NCBI GenBank assembly: GCA_037157565.1
Contig: JAZHRO010000013.1
Coordinates: 119,488,001-119,552,000 of the forward strand
Direction: 5' to 3'
Length of the DNA: 64,000 bases
Source: Thalassia testudinum
Lineage: Eukaryota; Streptophyta; Magnoliopsida; Alismatales; Hydrocharitaceae
In this document: positions 23,291 through 35,036 of the stretch, in pieces
Position numbering within the stretch: the stretch's first letter is position 1
Layout of the letters: every line of letters starts with the position of its first letter
Translations under genes and position numbers: made by a program
Notes under the pieces: generated by a model
Databases searched by the model: none
What the model was told of the DNA's origin: nothing
Seen by the model: only the letters and a program-made list of their open reading frames with translations

Positions 23291-24622
23291 GGCAACAGGC
23301 TTGTTAGATACTCATATTTATTTATTTGTTCACATTTGATTTGGGGCATATTTGACTCTTATCTTCTTTTCGTGCGAGGTACGTGTACTTGGAGACATCT
23401 TGTCGCACCAGCCTTAGAGATCAGGTGACCCTTGAAGTCGCCAGTGGAGTCGCAACACTGGGAGAAGGAGCATCACACCTGCCTCAGCAATGCCTTGGTA
23501 GACCTTATTTCCACTACTAGAGAAGATATCCGGAGGACATCCTCATCTCATCCATTCAGTTGTGGATAGATTTTATTTTTCTTTCTTCTCTGTATTTCAG
23601 TACATTCATTTGAAGACCCTTGTTCTGGGGTACATTCTAGGGGTCTGTTCTCCACCATTATTTTAGGCCGCTGCGCTGGTAATTTTTTGGGATATTGTTT
23701 CCATTTCTTTAGCTTTAGGTTTTTGTCTATGCTGGTAATTTTTCGGGATGTTGTTCCCATTTCTTTAGCTTTAGGTTTTTGTTTTATTTTATGGTTAGTT
23801 TATCCTTTTCTTGATTGTGCATAAGTAGGTAAAATAAAAAAAAACACATGAGCTACCTACTAGAAGCTACCTGCCCATAGGGACAACCATTTAGGATTGT
23901 ATGAGCAGCATCTAGACTTTATTTTTTGCATTGCGTGCATTCTTGCATTGCTGATCGCTGGAGGGAAGGTACATCCTCTTTCCTTGCATCTATATTTCTT
24001 TATGCATTTGCATTGGGACTTAATTCCTAGACCACATAATCTGTCTTGAAGTGATCTAATAAAGTGGTCACATTTAATTTTTTTAAAAAGGACTAATTAA
24101 AGGAGAAACATTTAAAAACCAAGGACTTGATTTTCAAACTTGGCGTGCGATTCAAAATTCAAAATCTTTTGCAGTGTATGAACACTTGTATGCTCTTGCA
24201 CCACAGCATGCATTCAGACACTCAGGTTCGGAACTGCTAGGACTAGAGCCTCCTATTACTGGGGTCTAAAGTGACCCAAACTTTATTTCAGAGGTGAAGT
24301 TTCCTCCAAACCTTGTAGATTGAGGGTAGTTAAGAAGCACCGTGAAAGCAATGCTTCAAAGGAAGGGCTTGACCCTACTTGCCTCCCTCTATGTTGTGTT
24401 TGGTGGTGACTAAACTTTTTGGGCTCTAGGGAGGATCACCTAAGTCTCAATTAGGTCTTCTTAGGCATATCATAGGTCGACAAGTAGGCATGTAACTATT
24501 TGGATAACTTGTTTTGTCACCTACAAAATGGAAATAAACTAAAGTGCCTAAATCTATAAAGACCTAAAAAGTCCTTTTGAATTGTGTTTACTTGGGAAAA
24601 TTTTGACTTTGGTGTGGTAAGA
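23291..24622 (+). other. Untranslated leader of G
   Basis: No gene is seen. It includes a two-copy tandem duplication at 23675-23782. It shares blocks with the B1 leader: GAGCTACCTACTAGAAGCTA near 23850, GATTGTATGAGCAGCATCTAG near 23895 and GGTAGTTAAGAAGCACCG near 24325. The open frame at 23548-23760 on the minus strand is antisense noise over the duplication. Confidence 0.6.
23675..23782. repeat. Tandem duplication, period 56, two copies
   Basis: GCTGGTAATTTTTTGGGAT starts at 23675 and GCTGGTAATTTTTCGGGAT at 23731. The copies differ at a few positions. It lies in the G leader and is absent from the B1 leader. Confidence 0.8.
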
Positions 24623-25314
24623 ATGGACCACTTTGACCACCACTCTTTCACTTCTTGCCCACACCATTACCCCCACTCTGCAATCTATGATCCCATACAC
24701 CAAGATGGTCCATCCTTTGATGGACATATTGACAATCATTGGGATCCTTTTTACTCCTACTATAGGAGTATTGCTTTAATTAAGGCCCAAATCAATGAGT
24801 AGAACCTAGGAGCAGGATTCGCCTTGCCCAATATCCCACATACTGAAGACAGACCCAACCCACCATCCCTGAATGATTTTAATGGTTTGATAGAGACTCC
24901 TAGGTACTATAAGCCTGAGCCTGACTTCTCTCCTGATAGTAATGATGACCTCACCACTTTGAAGATAGAAATACAGAAAATGCAAATACAAATGATGGAA
25001 CTCTTAGGAGAGTCTTTGAGAGCAAGCCAACAAGACAAAGAAGACATCCCAACTTACCCTATTGAGGAAGACTTGCAACCCACTATGCTAGATGCATCTC
25101 TTGTGGGAGAGCCATGCACTAAGTTGGAGGAAAATTTTGGGGATTATGTAAGGGAGAATAGCTACTTTCCGAGGATTGATTTGAACCTTCCCTGCTAGAT
25201 GACACTTCCTTGAGAGGTCCATGCCTTAAGTGAGAGGAAGATATGAATGAAAGTAGCTATGCATTGGATGAAGAAAGGTGGCAACTCGAGGAAGATGATG
25301 ATAAAGTTGAGTAT
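24623..25314 (+). pseudogene. N-terminal half of the G non-pol protein gene, cut by A1
   Basis: The ATG at 24623 (MDHFDHHSF) aligns with MDYPYSYHF of B1. Shared features: GPSFDGHIDNHWDPFYSYYR, a stop at 24800, NLGAGFALPNIP, and a Met/Gln-rich coiled coil near 24960-25030 (KIEIQKMQIQMMELLGESL). An acidic tract follows to the insertion point. Further defects are the stop at 25196 and a frame change just after it. A1 interrupts the gene with the AGTAT duplication, and coding resumes at 39782. The protein family is unrecognised. Confidence 0.7.
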
Positions 25315-27145
25315 TGATTGCACGGGTTTCACGAGTTCGAAATTAGGGTTGCAAGTAACCCGTCGTCATAGTTACAAAACTCATGGTCAAATAAAATTTA
25401 TATCGAAACTCCAAGGGAGTCCCAGGTAGAACACAGGGAGGCGACATTTACTTTAATTGAAAACCATGCTTCATTTTGTTTCTTTTTGGTAATTTAGGGT
25501 TTTGTTTTTTTTTTTTGTATTTTTGTAAGAAGACAAGCATAATGAATCACCAGAGATATGGAACAAATATGATATAGATATCACTTCAATGTCAACTACA
25601 ATCAACTATGAAAGCATCAAAAGAGAGGGAAGTGAGAAGGAATCTCCCAAATCGACTGTTCAACGAGACGACGACGCTTAGCAAAAGCTCGAACAAAGGA
25701 GGTGAGGAGCGGGACGACGGAGGTGAGATGTAGGAGGACATAATGGGTAAAGGAAAGCTTCGACGTGGCTTTAGAATGGAGGTGAGAAGGCGGAGGTGAT
25801 CAACTACCAGAATGGAGGTGGGAGGACGGCTCCAAGGCGACCTAAGAATGGGGATGGGAAGATGGATGAATATTTGGTAAGGCAGAGGTTCACTACACTG
25901 AGAGGAGCCTTGGGAGGTTGAGAGTAAGCTCTAATGAAGCATTGGTAGGCTTGCCAGAGCTTAGGAGTAGGTAGGAGTAGAGTAGGTAGAGATGAAGAGG
26001 AATGGGAGGTGTAGGGGTGTTTATATAGTGGAGGGAAGAAGAGAGCCCCGCGCACAGGCATTCAATGACAGCTATAAGCGTCACTTAAGGCCGCTCGAGC
26101 TATCGCTGAAGATCCGTGCCTCTTCATTGCTTGGGCTGGCGCACACACTGCGCAGGCCGTTTAGTGACAACTGCAAGTGTCATTAAAGGCCTTCCCTTCT
26201 ATCATTGTAAATCCCGCGCCCATCGCCTACTCCTGCAGCTGCCATCGCTCATGCAGGTGCAGATGAATCCTAACCATCGGATGAAGGATCGCGCAACCGA
26301 GAGAAGATCGCCCCCTTCGCAAAATTTGAATTGCTCGCCTCGCCATCGGTCGTAGGATGCTACGTTCAGATGTCTTAACCGCACGCGTCAGATGGTGCGT
26401 TCTCGATGTGTGTCAGCGGTCGCGTGCAGCGTCCGTGCTCAACTGTGAATCCACGTAGCTACTTCCTTCGTCACCCAATCTTCCATCGACGGCTCAATTT
26501 CCCTCCCGCATGCACTTCAACGGATAAAATCCACGTGCAAGGCTTCGAATGCATGGTCGCTTGTTGAGAGTTGAGGTGTAAACCACTGTACTGAGGGTCA
26601 TTGTGTTTTGTTTATGAATTGACCTTCCGCACCCACAAAAGTTGGATGGAGATTCAATGGTTGAGATGACTACTCGCTTGATCTGCCTGAGGTTGGGTGA
26701 GATGAGGCACTTCTTCAGCAGTGGAGCGCACATCTTAGCCATTGGATTGAGATACAACAACTGGGATCTGATCTTGCCGTGGGCTTGGGGGCACCTTGGC
26801 TCAGGTGGGGCAGCCTGGATGGCCCCATGTGGCACCATCTAGGCCATCCACCTTCTTCTTCTTCTGGAGGGTGCTACAGAGTTTAGATCCGGGCAATTCT
26901 CACATTGACAAACTACGATCGTTGCTCTAAATCCATCCGTACGGTCAAATTCTTCATCCGAAGCTAGTAAAGATGTCGCACTATCTCCTGGCCATGTAAA
27001 ATGATGCAATTAATGTACATAATATACAACTATCCTAAATGCAATGCAATGGATGTTTGTGCAATATTTATATCATGATATGCAATGCTAGGCCTAAGAA
27101 CTATTATAAATAAGCATTTTATGATGAATTTATATGTGCTTATCA
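25315..27145 (-). repeat. 3' LTR of A1 (left copy)
   Basis: Plus-strand TGATTGCACGGG...GTGCTTATCA, 1831 bases. The minus-strand TATATAA box at 26027-26021 is intact. Upstream palindromes are at 26061-26088 (7 of 9 pairs) and 26160-26187 (9 of 10 pairs). Several short open frames (25804-26842) are antisense or noise. Confidence 0.9.
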
Positions 27146-28270
27146 TAACCCTATGCTTACTTTTTGCTAGTCCCTAGCAAAATTAACCTAAATGCTATGT
27201 ATAAACATAGAATCACGGTTCAATTATTTAGGCAAAATTCATTGATTGCTTTAGAGAAACTCAACAGTGCCTAGGTGCCTGCCAGAATGCTGACCGTCCA
27301 AGCCCTCGCCTTTTTTTAGAAGAGAAGATACAAAAATTTTTTTCTTGATTTTCTTCTTTTCTAGTTTTTTTGTACTTTTGGAGTTTAACAGTTCCGGGAT
27401 AACTTTTTACAGCTACCCGACCTACCTAAGACTCAAAAAGGACTCTAAGTGCTAAGCATCTTGTGAAAATAGTGAAAGACTCACTAGGCGACCATTAAAA
27501 TGGACTTTGGGTTTCTATGACCCTAGGTGACCTTGCCTAGAGGTTTATATTTTCGAATGGTAGCTTTCTCCCTACTTTTATTTATAGGGTCAACACAAGG
27601 GCGAACCCAGTGTATATCTCCCCGATTTATTCTACTTCCCCACTTCTTCCCTAAGTGTTTTGGGAATTATTGTGCATTTTTTTTGTGAGCTGGGTTCTAG
27701 ACAACCAGCCGATGAGCTATTACCACCAACAACTTGCCAGCCATACTCATGTGGTGAAGTGCGGTTTTATTTTTTTTTCTTCTTTTTTTTATTTTTTTTT
27801 AAGTTGGTGACTTTCCTGATCTAAGATTGACCTAGAGGCAGTATAATGAAAATGGTCATGTGACCGGGCTCTGGACAATCGACCGATGAGTTGTTACCAT
27901 TGACAACTTGTCAGCCATACCACCCTAGATAGTTCATTAGCTACCCAATTTTCAATGAAACTGCCGAAAAGTGAGTCAGTGCAAAAAAAAAAGTGTGTAG
28001 ATGCTTAGGCTTAAAGTCCCCCCAAATCAGAGGGTGGGTTGATAAGTCGCATACTTATCATCCCAATTTTTTTATCAACTTAAAATGAATTTTAATTGGT
28101 GAGGACTCAAGACTAAGTCCACACTCGAGTAGACACCTGGGTTAATTAAGCCCGAAGACCTGAAAAGTCTAAGTGTTCAACTGGGCGAAGACCTGAAAAG
28201 TCAGCTTGGAACAATCTTTACATGTGCTGAGTTTAGTGCCTTCAGCTGGGCGATGATTGGCTCACGATTT
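27146..28270 (-). other. PPT and 3' non-coding region of A1
   Basis: The minus-strand PPT, AAGCATAGGG, abuts the LTR. A roughly 58-base motif occurs twice (27688-27747 and 27861-27920, about 173 bases apart), read on the minus strand as GGCTGGCAAGTTG...GTCTAGAACCCAGC; A2 has both copies too. Pyrimidine runs lie near 27300-27370 and 27760-27805. The GAGGACATTG motif present in A2 is missing here, implying a deletion. No gene. Confidence 0.65.
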
Positions 28271-29748
28271 TTAAGGCAAGGTAAGAGCAACCTTGTCTGA
28301 GATAGGTTCAGGGAGCACATGGTCAAAAAAGGGTTTGAAATGCTGTCCGTTGACCTTGAAAATATTACCCGTCTTTGGGTCAGAGATTTCGATAGCCCCG
28401 TTAGGGAAAATCCGCTCAATAATGAATGGGCCATCCCTCTTAGACCTGAGTTTTTTGGGGAAAATCCTCAATCGAGAATCGAAAAGCCAGACCTTCTGGT
28501 TAGGCTCAAAGCTCTTACATGAAATCATCTGGTCATGGAGAGCTTTGGTCCTTTCCTTATAGATTTTGGCGTTTTCATAAGAATCATTTTGAATCTCCTC
28601 CAACTCAGCTAGTTGGAGTTTCCTAGTTTTCCTGGCCAACTCAAGGTCCACATTACATTTTCTAATGGCCCAAAATGCCTGGTGTTCAAGTTCTATGGGT
28701 AAGTGACATGCATTACCAAACACTAGACGGAATGGAGACATACCGGTAGGTGTTTTGTGCACCGTACGGTAGGCCCAAAGAGCATCATCTAGCTTTTGGG
28801 TCCAATCTTTCCTATCAAGCCTAACAACTTTCTGCAAAATGTTCTTGATCTCCCGAATGGAGACCTCAGCTTGTCCGTTCATCTGAGGCTGGTAAGGTGT
28901 GGAAATACTATGATTCACCCTGTATTTCCCCAGTAAATTCTAAAATTGGGCATGAGTGAAATGTATGCCACCATCTCTGATAATTACCCTCAGAACCCCG
29001 AACTGACTGAAGATATTTTTCTTCACAAAATCGACAACCACCTTGTGGTCATTGGTTCAAGGTGGGAATTGCCTCAATCCATTTGGACACGTAATCAATA
29101 GTGACCAAAATATACTAGTGTCCAAATGAAGGAGGGAAGGGTCCCATAAAGTCGATGCCCCAAATGTCAAAAATTTCGACGAAAAGAATTGGGTTCAAGG
29201 GCATCATATCTCTCTTAGCCATGCTCCCAAGTGTCTGGCATCGGGTGCATGACTTTGAGAATTCCTGGGCATCCTTAAATAATGACGGCCAATAGAATCT
29301 GGATTGCAAGATTTTTGCGGCCGTCTTTTTCCCAGAAAAGTGTCCACCACACGCAGATGTGTGGCAGAACTCAAGTATGCTATGGAACTCAATTTCCAGG
29401 ATGCATCGACGAATAATCAGGTCTACGCCGATGTGGTACAACTCGAGATCATTCCCAAAAATAATATTTGGCCTCAGACACAAGTATATCCCATTGTTGT
29501 TTGGTCCAATCCTGGAGGATTTGACTAACGGCCAAATAATTGACAATATCCGCAAACTAGGGGGTTTGGATACCCGAGACTGTGAAGATAGTGTCATCCG
29601 GAAAATGTATCAGAGATTGGGACATCCAAATGAGGAGAATCAATTAGGATTCTCGAGAGGTTATCTGCCACTACATTTTGTGCCCCAGCTTTATCCCTAA
29701 TTACAAGATCAAATTCTTGAAGCAGCAAAATCCAGTGAATAAGTCGGG
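28271..29748 (-). pseudogene. RNase H end and integrase of A1
   Basis: Read leftwards: the end of RNase H and its linker, then the integrase zinc-binding part near 29410-29220 (CHTSACGGHF...CTRCQ), then GIDFMGPF with the first catalytic Asp at about 29150. The second Asp region follows near 28965, with a stop where a Trp is expected (AQF*NLL). The third catalytic residue is in [12 protein letters not shown] near 28870, and a conserved C-terminal domain ([14 protein letters not shown]) runs to the stop at 28271. Frames break between 29115 and 28918. This would insert cDNA into chromosomes if intact; here it is dead. Confidence 0.88.
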
Positions 29749-29753
29749 GTTTG

Positions 29754-32545
29754 TGTTCGTGACGCTTTGTGCGGGTTCTTAAAAGATAATATCATGTTGT
29801 AGTATAGCCGACAAAGCGTTCAAACAAATAGAGAATTTTATTACTCGAAAATCGGAGTATCCGAGGTCGAACACAGGGAGCAATTAGAATTTACTACTAA
29901 TCTCAAATGTAATTGAACACTCTAATTTACTCAAAACTCTAATTCAAATATGAATGTATGCGGTTAAAAGTAATTATGACAAAAGAAATGAAATTGGACA
30001 TCTGATCACAAGATCAGACATCTTAAAAGTGTTATTCTTCTCTTCTGATATTTCTTTCTCTTCAGCAGTCTCTCCTTCTTCCTTCTGATCTGGTCTTCTT
30101 CTTCAGCAGTCTGTGAAGGCTTCTTCTTCCTCTTCTCTTTGCAGTCTCTCTTCTGCCTTCTTCTTCTTCTTCTTCTTCTTCTTCTGCGAAGGTTCCTCTT
30201 TGTCTTTGCTTCTTTCCTTCTTTTCTCTGCAAATCTCTCTTCTTCCTGCCTTTGCTTCTTTTCTCTTCTTTCTTGCGAGTGCTTCTTCTCTTGTTGCAGT
30301 ATCTTTTTCTTCTTCCTTGGTATCCTTCGCTCAATCTCTTCTTCTGCTTCTTCTCTTCTCCTTGCAGCTAAGTCTCTCGACGCTCAGTCTGCCTGCACAG
30401 ATCAAAACCTACCCCTTTTCCCTCTACCCGCGCGTCTCTCTCTCAGCAATTCACTCGAGGACGCTCTCCCAGAGCCACATGGATAACCGGGTCGGATCGT
30501 ACCCGGGACCAGGCGCACCTGTAGGTGGTGATGCGCGAGGAGTGCGTAGATTTAGGTCGGGTCAGATCCCGCCAGATCCGCGAGGTCAAGCCGCAGACGA
30601 GGCGAGCGTGAGCGCAGGTGAGGGACCTCACCCCTGTGCTCTCAGAGGCGTTAAGCTTAAAACACAAAAACAATTTATACTCTACCTGGGTTTTGAGATT
30701 CCACGATGTGGGACTATCTGGTCAGTCCTGCTTTCGCGCGCGCCCGCAGACTTGCGTGCCATCCCCACAGCTGCTGGTTTCTCAGCGCGACTTGCTGGCC
30801 TCAGTCGCTTCGCAACACTCGCATGAACCTGCTGCGCCTGCAACCTGGGAGCCCTGGCGCCTGGAGCTGCTACGGAGCTTCTTCAAATGTTGTCCATGGC
30901 GGTAGGAGCGTCGACACTGTCAGACAGAAACACGGCCTATTGGCCCAATCAAACTAGCTGGACACCTTCGCCGTGGCACGGAAAAGGCGGTGGACGGTGC
31001 TGCAGGCTGCAGGTCGGCCTAGGCGTGCGTGCCTAGGTCAACATGTGGCCGAAAGTGTGGGGTTGTTCGAGGGACTGTGGTGGAGGTGTTGAAGGATGAT
31101 GGATGGGCTGAAGTTGCTCCTGGTGGTGAGGCGGAGCTTACGAGATGGTCAGCGAGCCGTGTGGAGGGGCGGAATGGTTTGAGCGGCTCGCCGGAGGTCG
31201 GAGGCGAGGAAGATGAGGGTGGTCAGCGTCGGTCGAGGGTTGATTAGATGAGATAACAGGGGGAAAAGTGAGAGGGGACTACGGGGAATAGTTCTAACCT
31301 AATTGTAGGGACGAAGGGGGATGGAGGGTGGACAGCTATACCTGCTGTCGCCGGAGAAGACGCTGCCCAGTGGGGGAGAACGGCGGCGACGACGGGGCTG
31401 AGGCGGCGTGCGCGGGTATTGCGCGACGCAGAGGAGAGTCAGGAAGATAACTTTGCCACTCGTTTTGTGGCAGAGCAAAGTGGGAGGGGAGGGGGGCTCG
31501 CCGGAGCTTGCTGGGAACTTTGGCCGGGCAGGAGAAGATGAATTGGAGGTGGAAACTCGGCCAAATCAAGCTAAAGATGAGCGGCCGGAGGTGTGGGTTC
31601 TTTTATAGGCACTAGGCCGGTTGTTCAGGGTGTGGAGGGCACGCAATCGTCTGAGGTCGGTTGCCGGAGATGGAAACAAGTTAAGATACCCAAATCTTTC
31701 GTGCGTTCGCACGAGAGATTGGGTTCACACCATGGATCAAGATTAGCCTCAGATGGAAGGAAATTCCTCAGAGAATCTCCCTTCCATTTCTGGGAGGGGA
31801 TCTCTGAGGCATCAGAGAGGATTCCCTCTCAAATCCTCGCAGGAGCAGGATTCTACCCCAATAATGGCGGCAGGACCTGATTGCAAAGGTGGCGAGGAAC
31901 TTAGGGGGCTCTCTGCAAAGATATTCAAAAGATAGGGACCAAATTGTGATTTGGGTGTACTAAATTGCAAAGTAGGTCAAGATGACCTCCCCTTAAGTCC
32001 AAATTTTGGTATAAACCTAATTTGGACCTAAGGAATCCAATGGTGAAGTTGGATTTTAGGTTTGACCATGTTTGACTAGATATTTTGCGTAAAAACCCAA
32101 ATTAGGTCAATTGATGAACTAGGACCTTAATCTAGGTCAAACTAGGTTCCAAAGGCCAAATTAAATGTTATAAGCCCTAAAGGATATTTTTCCATGATTT
32201 TTAGAGGATTTAATTGATTTTTATCCTGACCGGAACCTTGTTGAATTAAGCGGGTCTGTTTTAGGGTTACCACATGTCATTTAATTCCTAGATTGCACAT
32301 GAACCCATTTCTGATTGACTCAACCCACTTTTTATCTCATTTAGACCTTTTGACCTATGTTTTGCCTCTGAGAAATCACGTTTATGTACTGCAATGGTAA
32401 AATTGCAGTTTTAACCTTTAATTCATGTTTTCTTCTCAGAGCACTTATTCCTTCATTTAGGCCTTCTACTAAGTTATGTAGGAGCTTTTATCTTCTTTAT
32501 TGGGTCAAAATGAGCTAGTTATGGCTCATGATGAGGCTCTCATCA
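29754..32545 (-). mobile_element. Solo LTR of family C (C2), inside A1 RNase H
   Basis: TGTTCGTGACG...GGCTCTCATCA, 2792 bases, with GTTTG at 29749-29753 and 32546-32550. Homologous to C1 in the same orientation. It splits the A1 RNase H just after the KHLLAKKDA segment. Minus orientation is inferred from TATAAAAG at 31607-31600. Open frames on either strand (30062-31880) follow the CT-rich block at 30050-30370 and GC-rich middle and are not genes. Confidence 0.93.
31600..31724 (-). promoter_or_regulatory. C2 promoter: TATA box with an upstream long inverted repeat
   Basis: TATAAAAG lies on the minus strand at 31607-31600. About 80 bases upstream, 31688-31705 pairs with 31708-31724 (17 pairs, one of them G-T, with one bulged A), centred on CGTGCG TT CGCACG. 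The outer arms (CCCAAATCTT / GAGATTGGG) differ from those of C1 (CCATACCGTC / GCCGGTATGG) yet remain complementary. Confidence 0.65.
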
Positions 32546-32550
32546 GTTTG

Positions 32551-34148
32551 GCATCCTTTTTAGCCAAGAGATGTTTCAAGGCCAAGTGGTCGGTATAGAT
32601 GATGACGTGAGAACCTAACAGATAAGCCCTAAATTTTTCTAAAGTGAAAACTATGGCTAGCAATTTTTTTTTAGTAACGGTGTAGTTCCTCTGGGCCCCA
32701 TCCAGACTCTTGCCAGTATAGTAAACCACAGAGGGCTTTTTCTCAATCTTTTGACCCAAGACAGCCCCGATGGCATAATCAGATACGTTAGCCATATTCT
32801 CAAATGGGGCTGTCCAGACCGGTGGTTGCAATGCTGGGGCACTACTGACTACCGTTTTCAATAAATCAAATGCCTTACGGCATGATTCATCAAACTCAAA
32901 CAGCGTTTCTTTGGCCAGAAGGTTACTCAAGGGCTGAGCAACCTTCGAGAAATCCTTAATGAATCTTCTGTAAAAACCCACATGCCTAACGAAAGAGCGG
33001 ATCTGTTTTACGGATGTGGGTGGAGGAAGTCTAGAGATAGCATCCACCTTAGCTTTATCAACTTCAATACCTCGACTAAAGACCACATGACCCAGGACAA
33101 TGCATTCCTGAGTCATAAAGTGGCTCTTTTCCCAACTAAGGACCAACTGTGTTTTGATGCATCTCTGGAGGATCAATTTTAGGTTAGCAAGGCAGGACTC
33201 AAAAGAATCGCTGAAAATGGATAAATCATCTATGAACACCTCAAGACAATCACCCACCATGTCACAAAAGATGGCTAGCATACACCTTTGAAAAGTCGTA
33301 GGCGCATTGCAAAGCCCAAACGGCATTCTATGGAATGCAAAGGTTCCATAGGGACATGTGAAAGTTGTCTTTTCCTGGTCATCGGGATGGATAGGGACTT
33401 GGTTATATTCCGAATAACCATCCAGGAAGCAAAAATATTTTTGCCCAGCTAACCTTTAGAGGATTTGATCGATGAATGGTAAGGGGATCCTTTTTAGTGC
33501 CTGTGTTCAGCTTCCTATAGTCAATACAGACTCTCCAAGTAGAAGCTGAATGAGTGGTGAAGGTTTCCCCTTCTAAGTAGTCGTAACAGTTATTCTCACC
33601 TTCTTGGGTACAATCTGAACGGGGCTAACACACGGATTATCCGAGATTGGGTAAATAATCCTAGCATCAAGCCACCTGATTATCTCCTTCTTGACCATTT
33701 CTCGCATATTCAGGTTTAGTCTCCTTTGCATTTCGCAAGAAGGGCAGGATCCATCTTCCATGAAAATACAATGACTACAATAAGATGGCTCGATCCCCCT
33801 AAGGTCATGGATGGTCCAACCAATTCTCTCCTTGTTGTTCTTAAGGACCTTAATTAACCTCAATTCTTGCTCCTTAGTCAAATCAGCACTAATAATCATA
33901 GGAAGCGTGTTTTTAGGTCCTAGGAACTCATATTTCAAATTTTTGGGCAATGGTTTTAATTCCAGCTGGGGTGGGTTTAGAATAGAAGGTAGGAAGGATG
34001 TTGATGAAGATTCATCAGGACGATCCAGTGGAAGAGGCTGGGAATGAACAAAATCTGCAGCCTCTTCTGGATGTGGCAAGTCTACCACGAAGGGTTGTGG
34101 GTTGGGTTCGCTAAAGCTGGTGGAGTCCTCAAGTGCACTAATCGTCAT
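32551..34148 (-). pseudogene. Reverse transcriptase and RNase H start of A1
   Basis: The region 34148-33573 carries the N-terminal part (LKYEFLGPKNTLPM, GIEPSYCSHCIFMEDG, VSPVQIVPKK). The next 250 bases hold the FLDGYSEYNQV catalytic motif but are frameshifted. 33326-32526 is open, with PFGLCNAPTTFQRCM, the catalytic FIDDLSIF and the RNase H segments ending at [16 protein letters not shown]. The polymerase motif aspartates are present. C2 then interrupts RNase H. It would copy element RNA into DNA if intact. Confidence 0.9.
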
Positions 34149-34163
34149 ACAAGTCTTAAGATC

Positions 34164-35036
34164 CTAATCCTCGAGCTCCTCAATGAATCCACAATCCTCA
34201 AATACTCTTATCACCTTAAAAATATCTAGAGTTAATTTCTTATCCCCAAAGGCGATCTCCATACTACCGATTTCACAGTTTATGTTGGCCTTGGCGGTAG
34301 CTAGGAACGAACGCCCCAGAATGATGGCCATGTTCCTCAAATCATTAGGTACATCCATGTCAAGGATGAGGAAATCTATAGGAAAACAGAAATCCTTGAC
34401 CTTGATAATTACATCCTCAATAACGCCTCTCGATGTGGTGACCGATCGATCCGCTAATTGTAGCGTTACTGAGGTTGGCCTAAGTTCACCTAACCCAAAC
34501 CTCTCATAAAAAGAAGTCAGGATTAGGTTGATAGATGCACCTAGACCCAATAATGCCCTATCAAAAGCATATTCCCCAATAATGCATGAGATCAAGGGGG
34601 TACCTGGATCTTTCTTCTTTTGACGAATGTGTTGCAGGATCACAGAACTTGCCTGCTCAGAGAGAATCACCTTCCTCAGAGTGGGTTCTCTCAGTTTACA
34701 CTTTTGGGTACATAGTTCTTTCAAAAATTTAACGTAAGCTGGGATGTGCCTAATAGCATCGAGGAGTGGAATATTGATCTCTACGTTCTTGAATAAATCC
34801 AGGAGCTCCTCGTTTCTATCTAGGGTTCTCTTCTTCTTGGTTTTGAATAAGGCCTCAGGGAATGGGATATGGGTGGAATTTTCAATTTTCGATCCCTGGG
34901 CCTTATTGTCTTCTTTAATCTCCTCTTCTCTCTCAAGCTCCCCAAGGTTTTGGCATCTATAAGGTAATTTAGGATCTTGGGTTTGCTTTCCACTTCTCAA
35001 GATGACAGAGTTTGCAGAGGCATATGGGTTTGGGTC
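34164..35036 (-). pseudogene. Protease region of A1, catalytic Asp replaced
   Basis: A 278-codon open frame (35000-34164) begins in the gag-pro linker (LRSGKQTQDPKLP). It continues through PLLDAIRHIPAYVKFLKELC to the retropepsin-like domain. The active-site segment reads RALLGLGASINL where DLG is expected (compare ALVDLGS in F); GGT stands in for GAT. The flap-side segment TTSRGVIEDVIIKV and the GRSFLATAKANINC segment are present. The enzyme is predicted inactive. Confidence 0.82.

Noticed and set aside
30062..30826. Leu/Phe/Ser-rich frames resembling a membrane protein and a Glu/Arg-rich reverse frame
   Set aside because: Direct product of the CT-rich tract in C2; not preserved in C1.
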